In this document: one piece after another, positions 43,410 through 52,308 of the stretch | Position numbering within the stretch: the first letter of the stretch is position 1 | Layout of the letters: each line of letters opens with the position of its first letter | DNA from: Streptomyces niger | Lineage (GTDB): Bacteria; Actinomycetota; Actinomycetes; Streptomycetales; Streptomycetaceae | Reading direction: 5' to 3' | DNA: 64,000 nt | Assembly: GCF_000718305.1 (NCBI RefSeq) | Contig: NZ_JOFQ01000006.1 | Span: forward strand, 317,656-381,655 | Position numbers and translations under genes: made by a program | Notes under the pieces: model-generated | Told to the model about the DNA's origin: nothing | Databases searched by the model: none | Seen by the model: only the letters and a program-made list of their open reading frames with translations

Positions 43410-45080
43410 CTATTCGTCACATCCCCGGTCGGGCGCGTCGGGCAGCGGGGCGTACTCCGGCTGCCACATCGCGTCCTGCACGGCCTGGACGAGATCGTCC
43501 GGCACCACCGTGGCCACCCCGTCCTCGGCGGCCGCACGGACCACCGCCACCGCCACCGTCGCCGAAGAAGCCCGCAGGTTCGACACCTCCGGCAGCAGCG
43601 GGGCGCCCGGCTCGCCCGTCGCGACCTGCCCCGCGACCGCCTCGGCGGCGGCCCGCAGCATCCCCGGCGTCACCCGCTCGGCCCGCGAGACCAGCACGCC
43701 GAGGGCGATGCCGGGGTAGACGAGCGCGTTGTTGGCCTGGCCGATGACGTGCCGCACCCCGCCCACCTCCACCGGCTCGACCGGGACGCCGACCGCGGTC
43801 AGCGCCCTGCCGTCGGTCCAGGACAGCAGCTCGGAGGGGAGCACCTCGATACGCTCGGTGGGATTGGACAGCGGCAGCACGACCGGCCGCTCGACGTGGC
43901 GTGCCATCGCCTCCACCACCTCGCGGGTGAAGGCGCCGCGGACCGTCGAGGTGCCGACGAGGAGCGTCGGACGGGCGTGCCGCACGGTCGTCAGCAGGTC
44001 CACGCGGCCGTCCTCGGACAGATCGGCCGCCTCGGCGGCGGGCCGTGCGTACTCCCGCTGGTAGTCGCGCAGGTCCGGCATGTCGTCCCGCAGCAGCCCC
44101 GGCTTGTCGACGAGCCAGAAGCGCCGGACCGCCGTGTCCTCGTCCAGGCCGTCGCGGACCATGGCCGCGCGCAGCTGGTCGGCGATGCCGACGCCCGCCG
44201 TGCCCGCGCCGAACACCACGACCCGCTGGTCGCGGAGCGGGACGCCGGTCACCTCCAGCGCCGACAGGGTCGCCGCGAGCGTGATGGCGCCGGTGCCCTG
44301 CATGTCGTCGTTGAACATGCGGTGACGCGTGCCGTAGGTCTCCAGGATGCGGCGGGCGTTGCCGGGCCCGAAGTCCTCGAAGTGCAGCAGGGCGTGCGGA
44401 TACAGCTCGGCGACGGTCCGCACGTAGTCGGCCACGAACCGGTCGTAGCGCTCGCCCCGTACCCGGCTGTGGCGTACGCCCAGGTAGAGCGGGTCGTTGA
44501 GCAGCGCGGCGTTGTCGGTGCCGACGTCCAGCACGACCGGCAGGCAGCGTCCGGGGTCGAGGCCGGCCGCCGCGGTGCAGACCGCGAGCTTGCCGATCGA
44601 GATCTGGACGCCGTGTACGCCCCAGTCGCCGATGCCCAGGATCTGCTCCGCATCCGTCACCACGACCATGTCCACGTCGTCCGCCGACAGGTGCAGCGCC
44701 TCGAACGAACGGCGGACGTCCTGCGGACGATCGATGGACAGGAACACCCCTCGCGGACGCCGGTACTCATGGCTGTAGTCCTTGATCGCCTGCCCCACGG
44801 TCGGGTCGTAGACGATCGGCAGCAGCTCTTCGAGGTGGTCCATCAGCAGCCGGTGGTAGAGCACTTCGTTGCGGTCGTGCAGCTGCTCCAGGTAGATGTG
44901 GGCCGCCAGGTCGGTGGGTTGCCGCCGCAACTGCCCGTACGCGCGCCGCGCCTGCTGGTCCAGCGTGAGCACGCCGTCCGGCAGCCGCCCCACCAGGCCG
45001 TGCCGTTCGCGTTCCGCACGGGTGAAGGCCGTTCCGTGGTTGGTCAAGGGGTCGCTCATCACCCATGGCAGTCCGGCCAT
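43410..45080 (-). CDS. NAD-dependent malic enzyme
   Basis: This 556-residue protein has the malic enzyme domain (YRRPRGVFLSIDRP, GIGDWGVHGVQISIGKLAVC, LHFEDFGPGNARRILETY, FNDDMQGTGAITLAATLSAL with the metal Asp) and the Rossmann domain RVVVFGAGTAGVGIADQLRA. The long single-domain form is typical of the NAD(P)-malic enzymes that make pyruvate, CO2 and NAD(P)H from malate. ATG 45080 has a GAGGTGAG RBS. Confidence 0.92.
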   Translation of the reverse strand: MAGLPWVMSDPLTNHGTAFTRAERERHGLVGRLPDGVLTLDQQARRAYGQLRRQPTDLAAHIYLEQLHDRNEVLYHRLLMDHLEELLPIVYDPTVGQAIKDYSHEYRRPRGVFLSIDRPQDVRRSFEALHLSADDVDMVVVTDAEQILGIGDWGVHGVQISIGKLAVCTAAAGLDPGRCLPVVLDVGTDNAALLNDPLYLGVRHSRVRGERYDRFVADYVRTVAELYPHALLHFEDFGPGNARRILETYGTRHRMFNDDMQGTGAITLAATLSALEVTGVPLRDQRVVVFGAGTAGVGIADQLRAAMVRDGLDEDTAVRRFWLVDKPGLLRDDMPDLRDYQREYARPAAEAADLSEDGRVDLLTTVRHARPTLLVGTSTVRGAFTREVVEAMARHVERPVVLPLSNPTERIEVLPSELLSWTDGRALTAVGVPVEPVEVGGVRHVIGQANNALVYPGIALGVLVSRAERVTPGMLRAAAEAVAGQVATGEPGAPLLPEVSNLRASSATVAVAVVRAAAEDGVATVVPDDLVQAVQDAMWQPEYAPLPDAPDRGCDE

Positions 45081-45307
45081 CCGATCTCACCTCGCTCGCT
45101 GTGCCCTCGCCGCCCCTCCGCCACGTACGCCGCCCGGCGCGTACCGCCGCGCACGCGCACTGCCCAGTATCCCGCCGGAGGCACCGGCCCGCACCGCAGC
45201 GGGCCGTGCGCCGAGGCGGAAGCGAAATGCTCCGGTAACGGTGCGGGGGCGCGACAGCTCCTACGCTCGTACGCGGACCCTGTCGGCTGCCTGGGGGAGG
45301 TACGCCC

Positions 45308-46345
45308 GTGGCCCTCGGACCGCGTCCGCCCCGCGCGGGGCGCCTGCACGCCACCGCCCACGACGACGTGGAGCTGCGCTACCACGTGGTGCACGGTTAC
45401 CGCCGCGCCTACCGCTACGCGGGCCGCGGACCCGCCGTCGTCCTCGTCCACGGCATCGGCGACTCCTCGGCGACCTGGGCCGGCATCATCCCGGCGCTGG
45501 CCCGCAGCCACACGGTCATCGCCCCCGACCTGCTCGGCCACGGCGCCTCGGACAAGCCCCGCGCCGACTACTCCGTGGCCGCCTACGCCAACGGCATCCG
45601 CGACCTGCTCGGCGTGCTCGGCATCGACCGGGCGAGCCTCGTCGGGCACTCGCTCGGGGGCGGCGTGGCCATGCAGTTCGCGTACCAGTTCCCGGAGCGC
45701 ACCGAGCGCCTGGTGCTGGTCAGCGCCGGGGGAGTGGGCCGGGAGGTCACCCCCGTCCTGCGGGTGGCGTCGATGCCGGTGGCGGCCGCGCTGCTCTCGG
45801 TCCTCGGCCTGCCGGGCATGCGGTGCCAGACCCGGCTGGTCCTCACCCTGCTCGGGGCGCTCGGCACGGACCTCGGCCGGGACGCGCCGGTCCTGATGCG
45901 GCTGGTCGACGCGTTGCCGGACGCGGCGTCCCGCAACGCGTTCGTCCGCACCCTGCGCGCCGTGGTGGACTGGCGGGGCCAGGTCATCACCATGCTGGAC
46001 CGCTGCTACCTGACCCAGGGCATGCCGACACTGCTGCTGTGGGGCGCGCGGGACGGCGTGATACCGGTACGGCACGCCCACCGCGCGCACGCCGCCATGC
46101 CCGGCAGCCGACTGGAGATCTTCGAGGGCGCCGGGCACTTCCCCTTCACCGCCGATCCGGCCCGGTTCCTAACCACGGTGGAGCACTTCCTCGAAACGAC
46201 CCGGCCGGCCGACTGGAGCCCCGAGCGCTGGCGCGAGCTGCTCAGGGCGGGCCGCCCCGGCAGCACCGTCGGGCGGCCGGACGACGCCCGCAACCGCGCC
46301 GTCGAGCAGGAGCTCCAGAGCGAGAGCGAGCGCAGCGCCACCTGA
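45308..46345 (+). CDS. Alpha/beta hydrolase
   Basis: This 345-residue protein has the complete triad context: oxyanion AVVLVHGIGDSSATW, nucleophile ASLVGHSLGGGVAM, acid TLLLWGARDGVIPV and His FEGAGHFPFTADP. The C-terminal roughly 50 residues (PERWRELLRAGRPG to the end) are charged and disordered. GTG 45308 follows GGGGGAGG. The substrate is unknown. Confidence 0.9.
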   Translation: MALGPRPPRAGRLHATAHDDVELRYHVVHGYRRAYRYAGRGPAVVLVHGIGDSSATWAGIIPALARSHTVIAPDLLGHGASDKPRADYSVAAYANGIRDLLGVLGIDRASLVGHSLGGGVAMQFAYQFPERTERLVLVSAGGVGREVTPVLRVASMPVAAALLSVLGLPGMRCQTRLVLTLLGALGTDLGRDAPVLMRLVDALPDAASRNAFVRTLRAVVDWRGQVITMLDRCYLTQGMPTLLLWGARDGVIPVRHAHRAHAAMPGSRLEIFEGAGHFPFTADPARFLTTVEHFLETTRPADWSPERWRELLRAGRPGSTVGRPDDARNRAVEQELQSESERSAT

Positions 46346-46363
46346 CCCGCCCGCCGCGTCCCC

Positions 46364-46460
46364 GCGGCCTTACGGGAAGCCGTCCGGCCCCCGGCGGCCC
46401 GCGGCCTTACGGGGAGTCGTCCGGCCCCCGGCGGCCCGCGGCCTTACGGGGAGTCGTCCG
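46364..46460. repeat. 37-bp tandem repeat, two full copies and a partial, at DUF2267 gene 3' end
   Basis: Copies start at 46364, 46401 and 46438; the third is the true end of the DUF2267 gene. Each contains the TAA stop and CCCCG..CGGGG/GGCC..GGCC hairpin sequence on the gene strand. The first copy has two or three substitutions. The array lies between convergent genes. Confidence 0.85.
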
Positions 46461-46869
46461 CCCGGCTCTCCGGCAGCAGCTCGCGGATGTCGGGCGGCAG
46501 GACGCTCCCGAGCTTCTCCGAGAGCTCGGGCGCCAGGGCCGCGTCGAGGGCCTCGAAGACCGCGCTCGCCTCCCGCAGCGCGACGTCCTCCGGGACCCCA
46601 CCGCGCCAGGAGATGCGTGCGGCGAAGGCCGTCAGGTCGAACCGCTCCGCCGTGTGATGCCCCTCGGGGCCGCCTTCGTGCGCGGCGACCACCCGCCGGA
46701 CGTGCTCGCCGAGCTCGTGCGGGAGCTGGGCCGCCAGGTGCTCCGCGAGACCGTCCGGCACCCGCTCCGCGAGCGTCTCCAGGGTCGCCCGTACCGCACG
46801 CTCCGCCGCCGCGCGGTCCGGGAGCGCGGCGCCCGTCTGCACCACCCGCAGGAATTCCTCGTGCCGCAT
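46444..46869 (-). CDS. DUF2267-domain protein
   Basis: About 141 residues, all helical: MRHEEFLRVVQTGAAL, AERAVRATLETLAERVPDGL, AEHLAAQLPHELGEHVRRVV, FEALDAALAPELSEKLGSVL and LPPDIRELLP. This is the DUF2267 tandem helical repeat. Function unknown; these proteins often accompany stress-response genes. ATG 46869 begins the conserved part. It overlaps the tandem repeat with its last few codons. It shares orientation with the SRPBCC gene upstream (51 nt gap) and may be in operon. Confidence 0.88.
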   Translation of the reverse strand: MRHEEFLRVVQTGAALPDRAAAERAVRATLETLAERVPDGLAEHLAAQLPHELGEHVRRVVAAHEGGPEGHHTAERFDLTAFAARISWRGGVPEDVALREASAVFEALDAALAPELSEKLGSVLPPDIRELLPESRADDSP

Positions 46870-46920
46870 GCTGGTCTGCCTCTCTTCGCTCTCTTCGCTT
46901 CTCTTCACTCGCGCTGCGCG

Positions 46921-47331
46921 TCAGCCCGCGTCGTCCACGCGGAGCCGTACCTGCTCCGCCAGCCGCTCCAGACTCCGGTCCAGCGCGGCGTGCACGGCCT
47001 CCTCGCCCGGGTCGTGGGCCTCCTCGAAGAAGGACAGGTGGATCGTCACCTCGCTCGCGCCGCTGCCGATCCCGGAGACCTGGAGCCAGCCGGCGTAGCT
47101 GCCGTCCTCCCGGGTGCCCCACTCCACCCGCTGCTGGTCCTTCTCGGCCCGGAACAGCGCGGACGCGTCCTGCCCGGTGTGGTCCTCGTGCACCGTCACC
47201 GCCGGCAGCTGCTCCTCCCGTACGTGCAGCTCGGCCGGCAGCCAGGCGTCCAGCCGGGACACGTCGCTCACCTGGTCGAAGACGTGCTCCGGCAGCGCCG
47301 GCATCGTGCGCGCACGCTCGTACTCACTCAT
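46921..47331 (-). CDS. SRPBCC (START-like) family protein
   Basis: About 136 residues: MSEYERARTMPALPEHVFDQ, then VSDVSRLDAWLPAELHVR, a VEWGTREDGSYAGWLQVSG strand pair, VTIHLSFFEEA and a long C-terminal helix ALDRSLERLAEQVRLRV. This is the helix-grip fold of polyketide cyclase/SRPBCC proteins, which bind hydrophobic ligands. ATG 47331 with a GAGGTGCGG RBS. Function unknown. Confidence 0.85.
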   Translation of the reverse strand: MSEYERARTMPALPEHVFDQVSDVSRLDAWLPAELHVREEQLPAVTVHEDHTGQDASALFRAEKDQQRVEWGTREDGSYAGWLQVSGIGSGASEVTIHLSFFEEAHDPGEEAVHAALDRSLERLAEQVRLRVDDAG

Positions 47332-47815
47332 GCCGCACCTCTCCTCTCGTGTCGTCCGGGACGTGGCACGGGTTCCACGGATCCCCGTACCGGAACTCCC
47401 CCTCGGAACGCCTGCCCCGCGAGACCGCGCGGCGCCGCACAACCACCCGTTCGCGCGGCAGAACGCCGCAGGACGCCGCGGGACGGCCGCAGGAAAGGAC
47501 GCGGCCATCCGCCGTTCGCCCGTCCGTCGCTCCCGAATCGTCCGCTCACCGTCCGTGAAAAGCCGTGGTCGTCCCGAGATGTGAGCGAATCGTCGCCGGC
47601 AATTTCCGCGCGGATTTTCACAGACCGGCCTTTGGCCGTCACAATCACTCAGCGACCCTTCCCCGTTCTCAGCGGTCTCGGTCCTGCCCGCGTGCGGCGA
47701 CGACTTGCCGCCGCCCGCGGATCCCGGGAGCCGCCGGTAGGGGGTGGGCGCTTTCACACGCACAGGAGGAGCGATCTCCCTTCGAGGAGGCACGTAATTG
47801 GAAGGAAGGCTGGCC
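47332..47815. other. 484-bp divergent gap
   Basis: No gene is supported. It contains a small GGCC-TTT-GGCC palindrome near 47630 and a purine-rich stretch (GGAGGAGCGATC, GAGGAGGCACG) just before the YqcI/YcgG gene. Promoters for both flanking genes are expected here. Confidence 0.4.
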
Positions 47816-48520
47816 ATGACCGCGGATGCGCGTGGCGAGGTCGAGGAGTTCATACTGGGCGATCGGTTCGCCTGCCTGGCAGGCCGTTCGGCCTGGCGGC
47901 GGGGCGGTATCACGCACCGGCACTACGACCGGATGGGAACCGAGGAAGCCGCCCGGCTGATGGCGTACGACCTCTCTGAATTCGTCGACGGCGCGGACTG
48001 GAGCGCCCGGACCTTCACCAGCTTCATCGCGACCTTCGAGGAACCTCGCGGAGTCGATGAGCTGCGGTTCGAAGAGCTGCTCTGGCAACAGCTGCAGCTG
48101 CTCCACGAACAGGACGCGGAAAGCCATCGCTGGGCCGAGGGCTATTCGTCCGATCCGCAGTCCGGTGAGTTCGGGTTCTCCGTGGCCGGCCATCCCTTCT
48201 TCGTGATCGGCCTCCATGAGACGCACGTCCGCTGGGGTCGCCGGCCGCCCTTCCCGATGCTGGCCTTCAATTCCCACGAGCAGTTCGCCGCCATCAAGGG
48301 CGCCGGGATGTGGGATCGCCTCGCGGACAAGATTCGCAAGCAGGACATCAAGCTGCAGGGCGATATCAATCCGAATCTGTACGAGTACGAGCAGCTCTCC
48401 GAGGCCCGCCGTTACTCCGGCCGTCCCAAGCCCGCCGATTGGCAGTGCCCCTTCGCTGCCCGGGAAAGCGCGCGTCCGCACACGGAGGAACGCGAGCTGA
48501 CGACGGCCTCGGCCCCGTAA
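47816..48520 (+). CDS. YqcI/YcgG-family protein (GntA-like heme N-hydroxylase family)
   Basis: About 234 residues: [79 protein letters not shown], and a C-terminal CPFAARE. This is the YqcI/YcgG family, which includes the heme-dependent pre-guanitoxin N-hydroxylase GntA. N-hydroxylation of a guanidino or amino substrate is therefore possible but unproven here. ATG 47816 has AAGG 7 nt upstream. No biosynthetic partner genes adjoin it. Confidence 0.8.
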   Translation: MTADARGEVEEFILGDRFACLAGRSAWRRGGITHRHYDRMGTEEAARLMAYDLSEFVDGADWSARTFTSFIATFEEPRGVDELRFEELLWQQLQLLHEQDAESHRWAEGYSSDPQSGEFGFSVAGHPFFVIGLHETHVRWGRRPPFPMLAFNSHEQFAAIKGAGMWDRLADKIRKQDIKLQGDINPNLYEYEQLSEARRYSGRPKPADWQCPFAARESARPHTEERELTTASAP

Positions 48521-48601
48521 GCCCTGTAAGCAGACTGCCGAAACGGAGCCGGCCGCCGGGCGGAACACTCGACACCCCGGCGGCCGACCCCCTGGCGGCC
48601 A

Positions 48602-48657
48602 GCCGTATCGCTGATCGGCAGCCGTCGACGCGGCCGGCCGCCGATCAGCGGTACGGC
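48602..48657. terminator. 18-bp hairpin between convergent genes
   Basis: 48602-48619 pairs with 48640-48657 with one mismatch (17/18). It sits between the YqcI/YcgG gene and the broken alaS copy and should act in both directions. Confidence 0.75.
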
Positions 48658-48668
48658 CCGCCGCCGGC

Positions 48669-50124
48669 TCAGCGGTCGCCGACGAGGCGGGGCAGCTCCG
48701 CCAGCGTGCCGGCCAGGCGCCCGGCGGGCAGGCCGCCGCCCTGCGCCAGCTCGCCCGATCCCCCGCCACGGCCGTTCAGGAGCCGCTTGACCAGCGCGGA
48801 CGCGTCCAGGCCCGCCTCCCGGGCGGCCTTGTTCAGCGCGAGGACGACCACCCCGGCAGCCGTACCGACGCCGGCCACGCCCGGCACCGCCGCCGGAAGC
48901 CGGTCGCGTACGGCCGTGGCCAGGGCCCGTGCCTCGTCCGTGCCGCCCTCGGCGGTGGCGGTCACGACCCGCACCCCGGCCGCGTCCACCGCACCGGCCG
49001 ACAGTTCGGCAGCGCGCTGCACGACGGCCTGCCGCCTGAGCCGGGCGTTCTCCCGGTCGGCGGCCTTGAGCCGCGCCAGCAGACCCGCGATCCGGTCGGG
49101 CAGCTCGGCGCGCGGGGCGCCCAGCTGCTCGGCGATCCCCGCGACCAGGTCCCGCTCGCGCGCGAGGTACGCGAAGCCCTCGAGGCCCACCGCGGCCTCC
49201 AGCCGCCGCAGCCCGGCGCCGACCGAGCCCTCCGACGTCACCGCGACGGTGCCGACCTGGGAAGCGTGCGTGACATGGGTGCCGCCGCACAGCTCGCGCG
49301 ACCAGGCCCCGCCGATCTCCACGACGCGGACGCTGTCCCCGTACACCTCGTCGAACAGGGCCAGCGCCCCCAGCTCCTTGGCCCGCGGGAGCGACATCCA
49401 CTTCACCTCCACGGGCAGGTCCCGGCGGAGCGCCCGGTTCGCGACCTCCTCCACCTCGCCGCGCACGGCGGGGGAGAGGGCGCCGCGCCAGGGGAAATCC
49501 AGGCGCAGACAGCCGGGGCGGTTGTACGAGCCGGACTGCGAACCGGTCCTCGTCGACGGCCGGGCCGCCCTCGGGGCCGAAGGCCGGGCCACGGTCGTAG
49601 AACAGCTCGGAGGACGGCCCGCAGGGCCCCGGCACGCCCATGGACCAGAAGTTGTCCGCGTCACCGCGGGCCACGATCCGCTCGTCCGGCAGGCCGGCGA
49701 TCCGCCGCCACAGGACACGCGCCTCGGCGTCGGAGTGGTGGACGGTGACCCAGATGCGGTCCGGGTCCAGGCCGAAGCCGCCGTCGGCAGGCGCGGTGGT
49801 GGACAGTTCCCAGGCGTACCCGATGGCCTCCTCCTTGAAGTGGTCGCCGAAGGAGAAGTTGCCGTTCATCTGGAAGAACGAGCCGTGCCGGGTGGTCCTG
49901 CCGACCTCCTCGATGTCGCGCGTGCGGACGCACCTCTGCACGCTGGTGGCCCGTGGCCACGGGGGAGCGGTCGTGCCCGTCAGGTACGCCTTGAAGGGCA
50001 CCATGCCGGCGTTGACGAAGAGCAGCGTCGGGTCCGGGGTGGGCAGGGGAGCGCTGGGCACGACCGTGTGGCCGCGCGCGGCGAAGTGGTCGAGGAAGCG
50101 GCTGCGGATGTCGGCGGTACGCAA
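48669..50124 (-). pseudogene. alaS2: Second alanyl-tRNA synthetase gene (alaS paralogue) with large internal deletion and frameshift
   Basis: From ATG 50124 the first 195 or so codons are classic Ala[95 protein letters not shown]. At about 49510-49560 the sequence jumps, in another frame, to the editing domain ([38 protein letters not shown]) and the C-Ala oligomerisation part. Some 330 residues (rest of aminoacylation core, tRNA recognition) are missing. The housekeeping alaS must be elsewhere. Confidence 0.8.
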
Positions 50125-50216
50125 GGTCGCTGCTCCGGTGGGTGGGTCCGAGGGGCGGTCGGGGCCGACGGACGAACGGGTGGCGGCGTGCCGGTCGGGC
50201 GGGCCGGCCGCCGGGG

Positions 50217-50441
50217 TCAGGCCGCTCGCGCGGGCGCGACCGGCGTGAAGGAGTGCACGTGCGCCCGCGCCGCGATCTCCGGCACCACTCCGCCGAACCG
50301 GGCGTGGTCGGCCACGCTCGACGCCACGGCGTGGCCCAGCAGCCGCCCCTCCCGCACCAGCCCCGCGCCGGTCTCATCGCACGACGACTCGATCCCGAGC
50401 ACCACCGGAGAGCCCACGACAGCCTCTTTCGCATAGTTCAT
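50217..50441 (-). pseudogene. tsaD2: 5' fragment of a second tsaD (tRNA t6A synthesis) gene
   Basis: About 74 codons match the N-terminus of TsaD/Gcp: [49 protein letters not shown], stopping at the first metal-binding HxxxH region and ending with unrelated VAPARAA. The remaining 270 or so residues are absent. ATG 50441 is the likely start; the frame continues to ATG 50462. It sits directly upstream of the broken alaS copy on the same strand, implying a former operon of two tRNA-related paralogues. Confidence 0.75.
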
Positions 50442-50615
50442 GTAATTGCAATCAATGTGCAATAAGGTACCTGCGCGTCCCCCTCCGGCGCGAGAGCACG
50501 GACGGATGCATCCGTGTGGAAAACATGATTAATGGGGTAATCCTTGCGCAACTGCCCGCAAGCGCAGCGGACCGGTCCCCACCCCTCCGCGCCTCCTCGT
50601 GTTCCGGGAGTTCCC

Positions 50616-51968
50616 ATGCCCGTGTCCACCGTCCCCCTCGAACCCGTCCCCGGACCCCGCGGCCTGCCCCTGCTCGGCAACCTCCCCGCCTTCGGCCGCG
50701 ACCCCCTCGGCTTCCTCGTCCGGCTGCGCGACGACTTCGGGGACGCGGTCACCTGGTCCCTCGGCCCCAAACGCAGCCTCTTCCTCTGCCACCCCGAACA
50801 CATCGCGGAATTCCTCGCCGCCAGGGAAGGCACCTTCGAGCTGCTGGAGATCGGCTGGGCCATCAAACAACTCGTCGGCAGCAGCCTCATCCTCAGCAAG
50901 GGCAGCGACTGGCGCCGCAAACGCTCCCTGGTTCAGCCCGCCGTCCGCCCCCGCCAGGTCCGCGCCTACGCCGCGGCCATGGTCGAGTGCGCGCGGGCCG
51001 CGGCCGACGAGTGGCAGGACGGCGACCGCATCGACGTACGGCAGCAGATGACGCTGATCACCCAGCGCATCGTGGTGCGCACCTTCTTCGGCAACGACCT
51101 GGGCGACCGCGCCTCGGCGCTCGGCGAGGCGATGGCCGAGGCCGAGCACGCCATCGGCGTCGAACTGCGGAACATGAGCTTCTTCCTGCCCGACTGGATC
51201 CACACCCCCGGCCGCCGCCGCCTCCTCCGCGCCGTCGCCACCATCGACGCCGAAGTGCACCGCCTCATCCGCGCCCGACAGCGATCCGGCGACACCGCGG
51301 ACCGCGACGACCTGCTGAGCAGGCTCCTCGCCGCCCACGACGAAGAAGGCCGGCCACTGACCGCCAAGGAAGTCCGCGACGAGGCCACCACCCTCTGGGC
51401 CGCCGGCCACGAAACCACCTCGACCGCCCTGACCTGGATCTGGTACCTGCTCTCCCGCGCGCCCGAAGCCCGCCGACGGCTCACCGCCGAACTCGACCAG
51501 GTCCTCGCCGGACGCCCACCCGACATCGACGACTACGACCGCCTGCAGTGGACCCGCCAGATCGTCAAGGAAGCCCTCCGGCTCTACCCGCCCGCCTGGC
51601 TCATCCCCGCCGTCGCCCGCGACGGCGCCGCAATCGCCGGCACCCGCATCCCCGCCGGCACCGTCGTATGGTGCAGCCAGTGGGCCACCCACCGCGACCC
51701 GCGCTGGTTCCCCGACCCCACCCGCTTCCGCCCCGAACGCTGGGACCCGGAAGCGCCCGACGCCGGCCCCCACCACGCCTGGTACCCCTTCGGCGGCGGC
51801 CAGCGCGCCTGCCTCGGCGCCCGCTTCGCCCAGGTCGAGGCCGTACTGCTGCTCGCCACCCTCGCCCAGCGCTGGAGCATCGACGCCGCACCCATCGACC
51901 CGGCCCCGCGCGTCGGCCTGCTCCTCCAGCCGGCCGCACCCGTGCACGCCACGCTGCGCCGCCACTGA
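50616..51968 (+). CDS. Cytochrome P450
   Basis: This 450-residue P450 has the I-helix AGHETTSTALTW, the ExxR in IVKEALRLYPPAW, the PERW segment FRPERWDPE and the heme-Cys loop YPFGGGQRACLGARFA. The N-terminal VPGPRGLPLLGNLPAF proline-rich region is without a membrane anchor, so it is a soluble class I enzyme. The sequence resembles the CYP102/CYP4-like clade more than the typical macrolide CYP105/107. ATG 50616 has a GGGAG RBS. No ferredoxin gene adjoins. Confidence 0.93.
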   Translation: MPVSTVPLEPVPGPRGLPLLGNLPAFGRDPLGFLVRLRDDFGDAVTWSLGPKRSLFLCHPEHIAEFLAAREGTFELLEIGWAIKQLVGSSLILSKGSDWRRKRSLVQPAVRPRQVRAYAAAMVECARAAADEWQDGDRIDVRQQMTLITQRIVVRTFFGNDLGDRASALGEAMAEAEHAIGVELRNMSFFLPDWIHTPGRRRLLRAVATIDAEVHRLIRARQRSGDTADRDDLLSRLLAAHDEEGRPLTAKEVRDEATTLWAAGHETTSTALTWIWYLLSRAPEARRRLTAELDQVLAGRPPDIDDYDRLQWTRQIVKEALRLYPPAWLIPAVARDGAAIAGTRIPAGTVVWCSQWATHRDPRWFPDPTRFRPERWDPEAPDAGPHHAWYPFGGGQRACLGARFAQVEAVLLLATLAQRWSIDAAPIDPAPRVGLLLQPAAPVHATLRRH

Positions 51969-52001
51969 CCCCGGCGCCCGCCGGGCGAGCCGCACACGGG
52001 C

Positions 52002-52160
52002 TCACCAGCGCTTGCCGGCCACCACCCCGACCGTCACCAGCGCCAGCACCACCCACGCGAACCACAGCCAACCACTGCTGCCCAACGCCACCGTGTAAGC
52101 CGTGGCCAGGACCAACCCGCCCACCGTGCACCCCGCCATTGCCTTGGCCGATCCGGGCAT
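52002..52160 (-). CDS. Small membrane protein, 52 residues
   Basis: ATG 52160 follows a strong GAGGAGG. The product has two hydrophobic helices (MAGCTVGGLVLATAYTVALG, then LWFAWVVLALVTVGVVAG) separated by SSGW and ends GKRW. Third positions are G/C throughout. It lies downstream of, and co-oriented with, the CtaG gene. Function unknown. Confidence 0.65.
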   Translation of the reverse strand: MPGSAKAMAGCTVGGLVLATAYTVALGSSGWLWFAWVVLALVTVGVVAGKRW

Positions 52161-52200
52161 GCTGGACCTCCTCACGGCAGCCCGGGCACGGATATGCCAC

Positions 52201-52239
52201 GGGCCGCGACCTTGGGAACATGTTCCCCGGCCGCGGCCC
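52201..52239. other. Nested palindrome around GGGAACATGTTCCC
   Basis: GGGAACATGTTCCC (52214-52227) is a perfect 14-bp palindrome, flanked by GGGCCGCG (52201-52208) and CGCGGCCC (52232-52239), which also pair. It is either the terminator after ctaG or an operator for the small membrane protein. Confidence 0.5.
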
Positions 52240-52308
52240 CTGCCGCCAGCTCTCGCGGCATTCCGCCACGCTCGCCCGGTACCCGACCGGGCCGCCCTCA
52301 GGCTGCCC

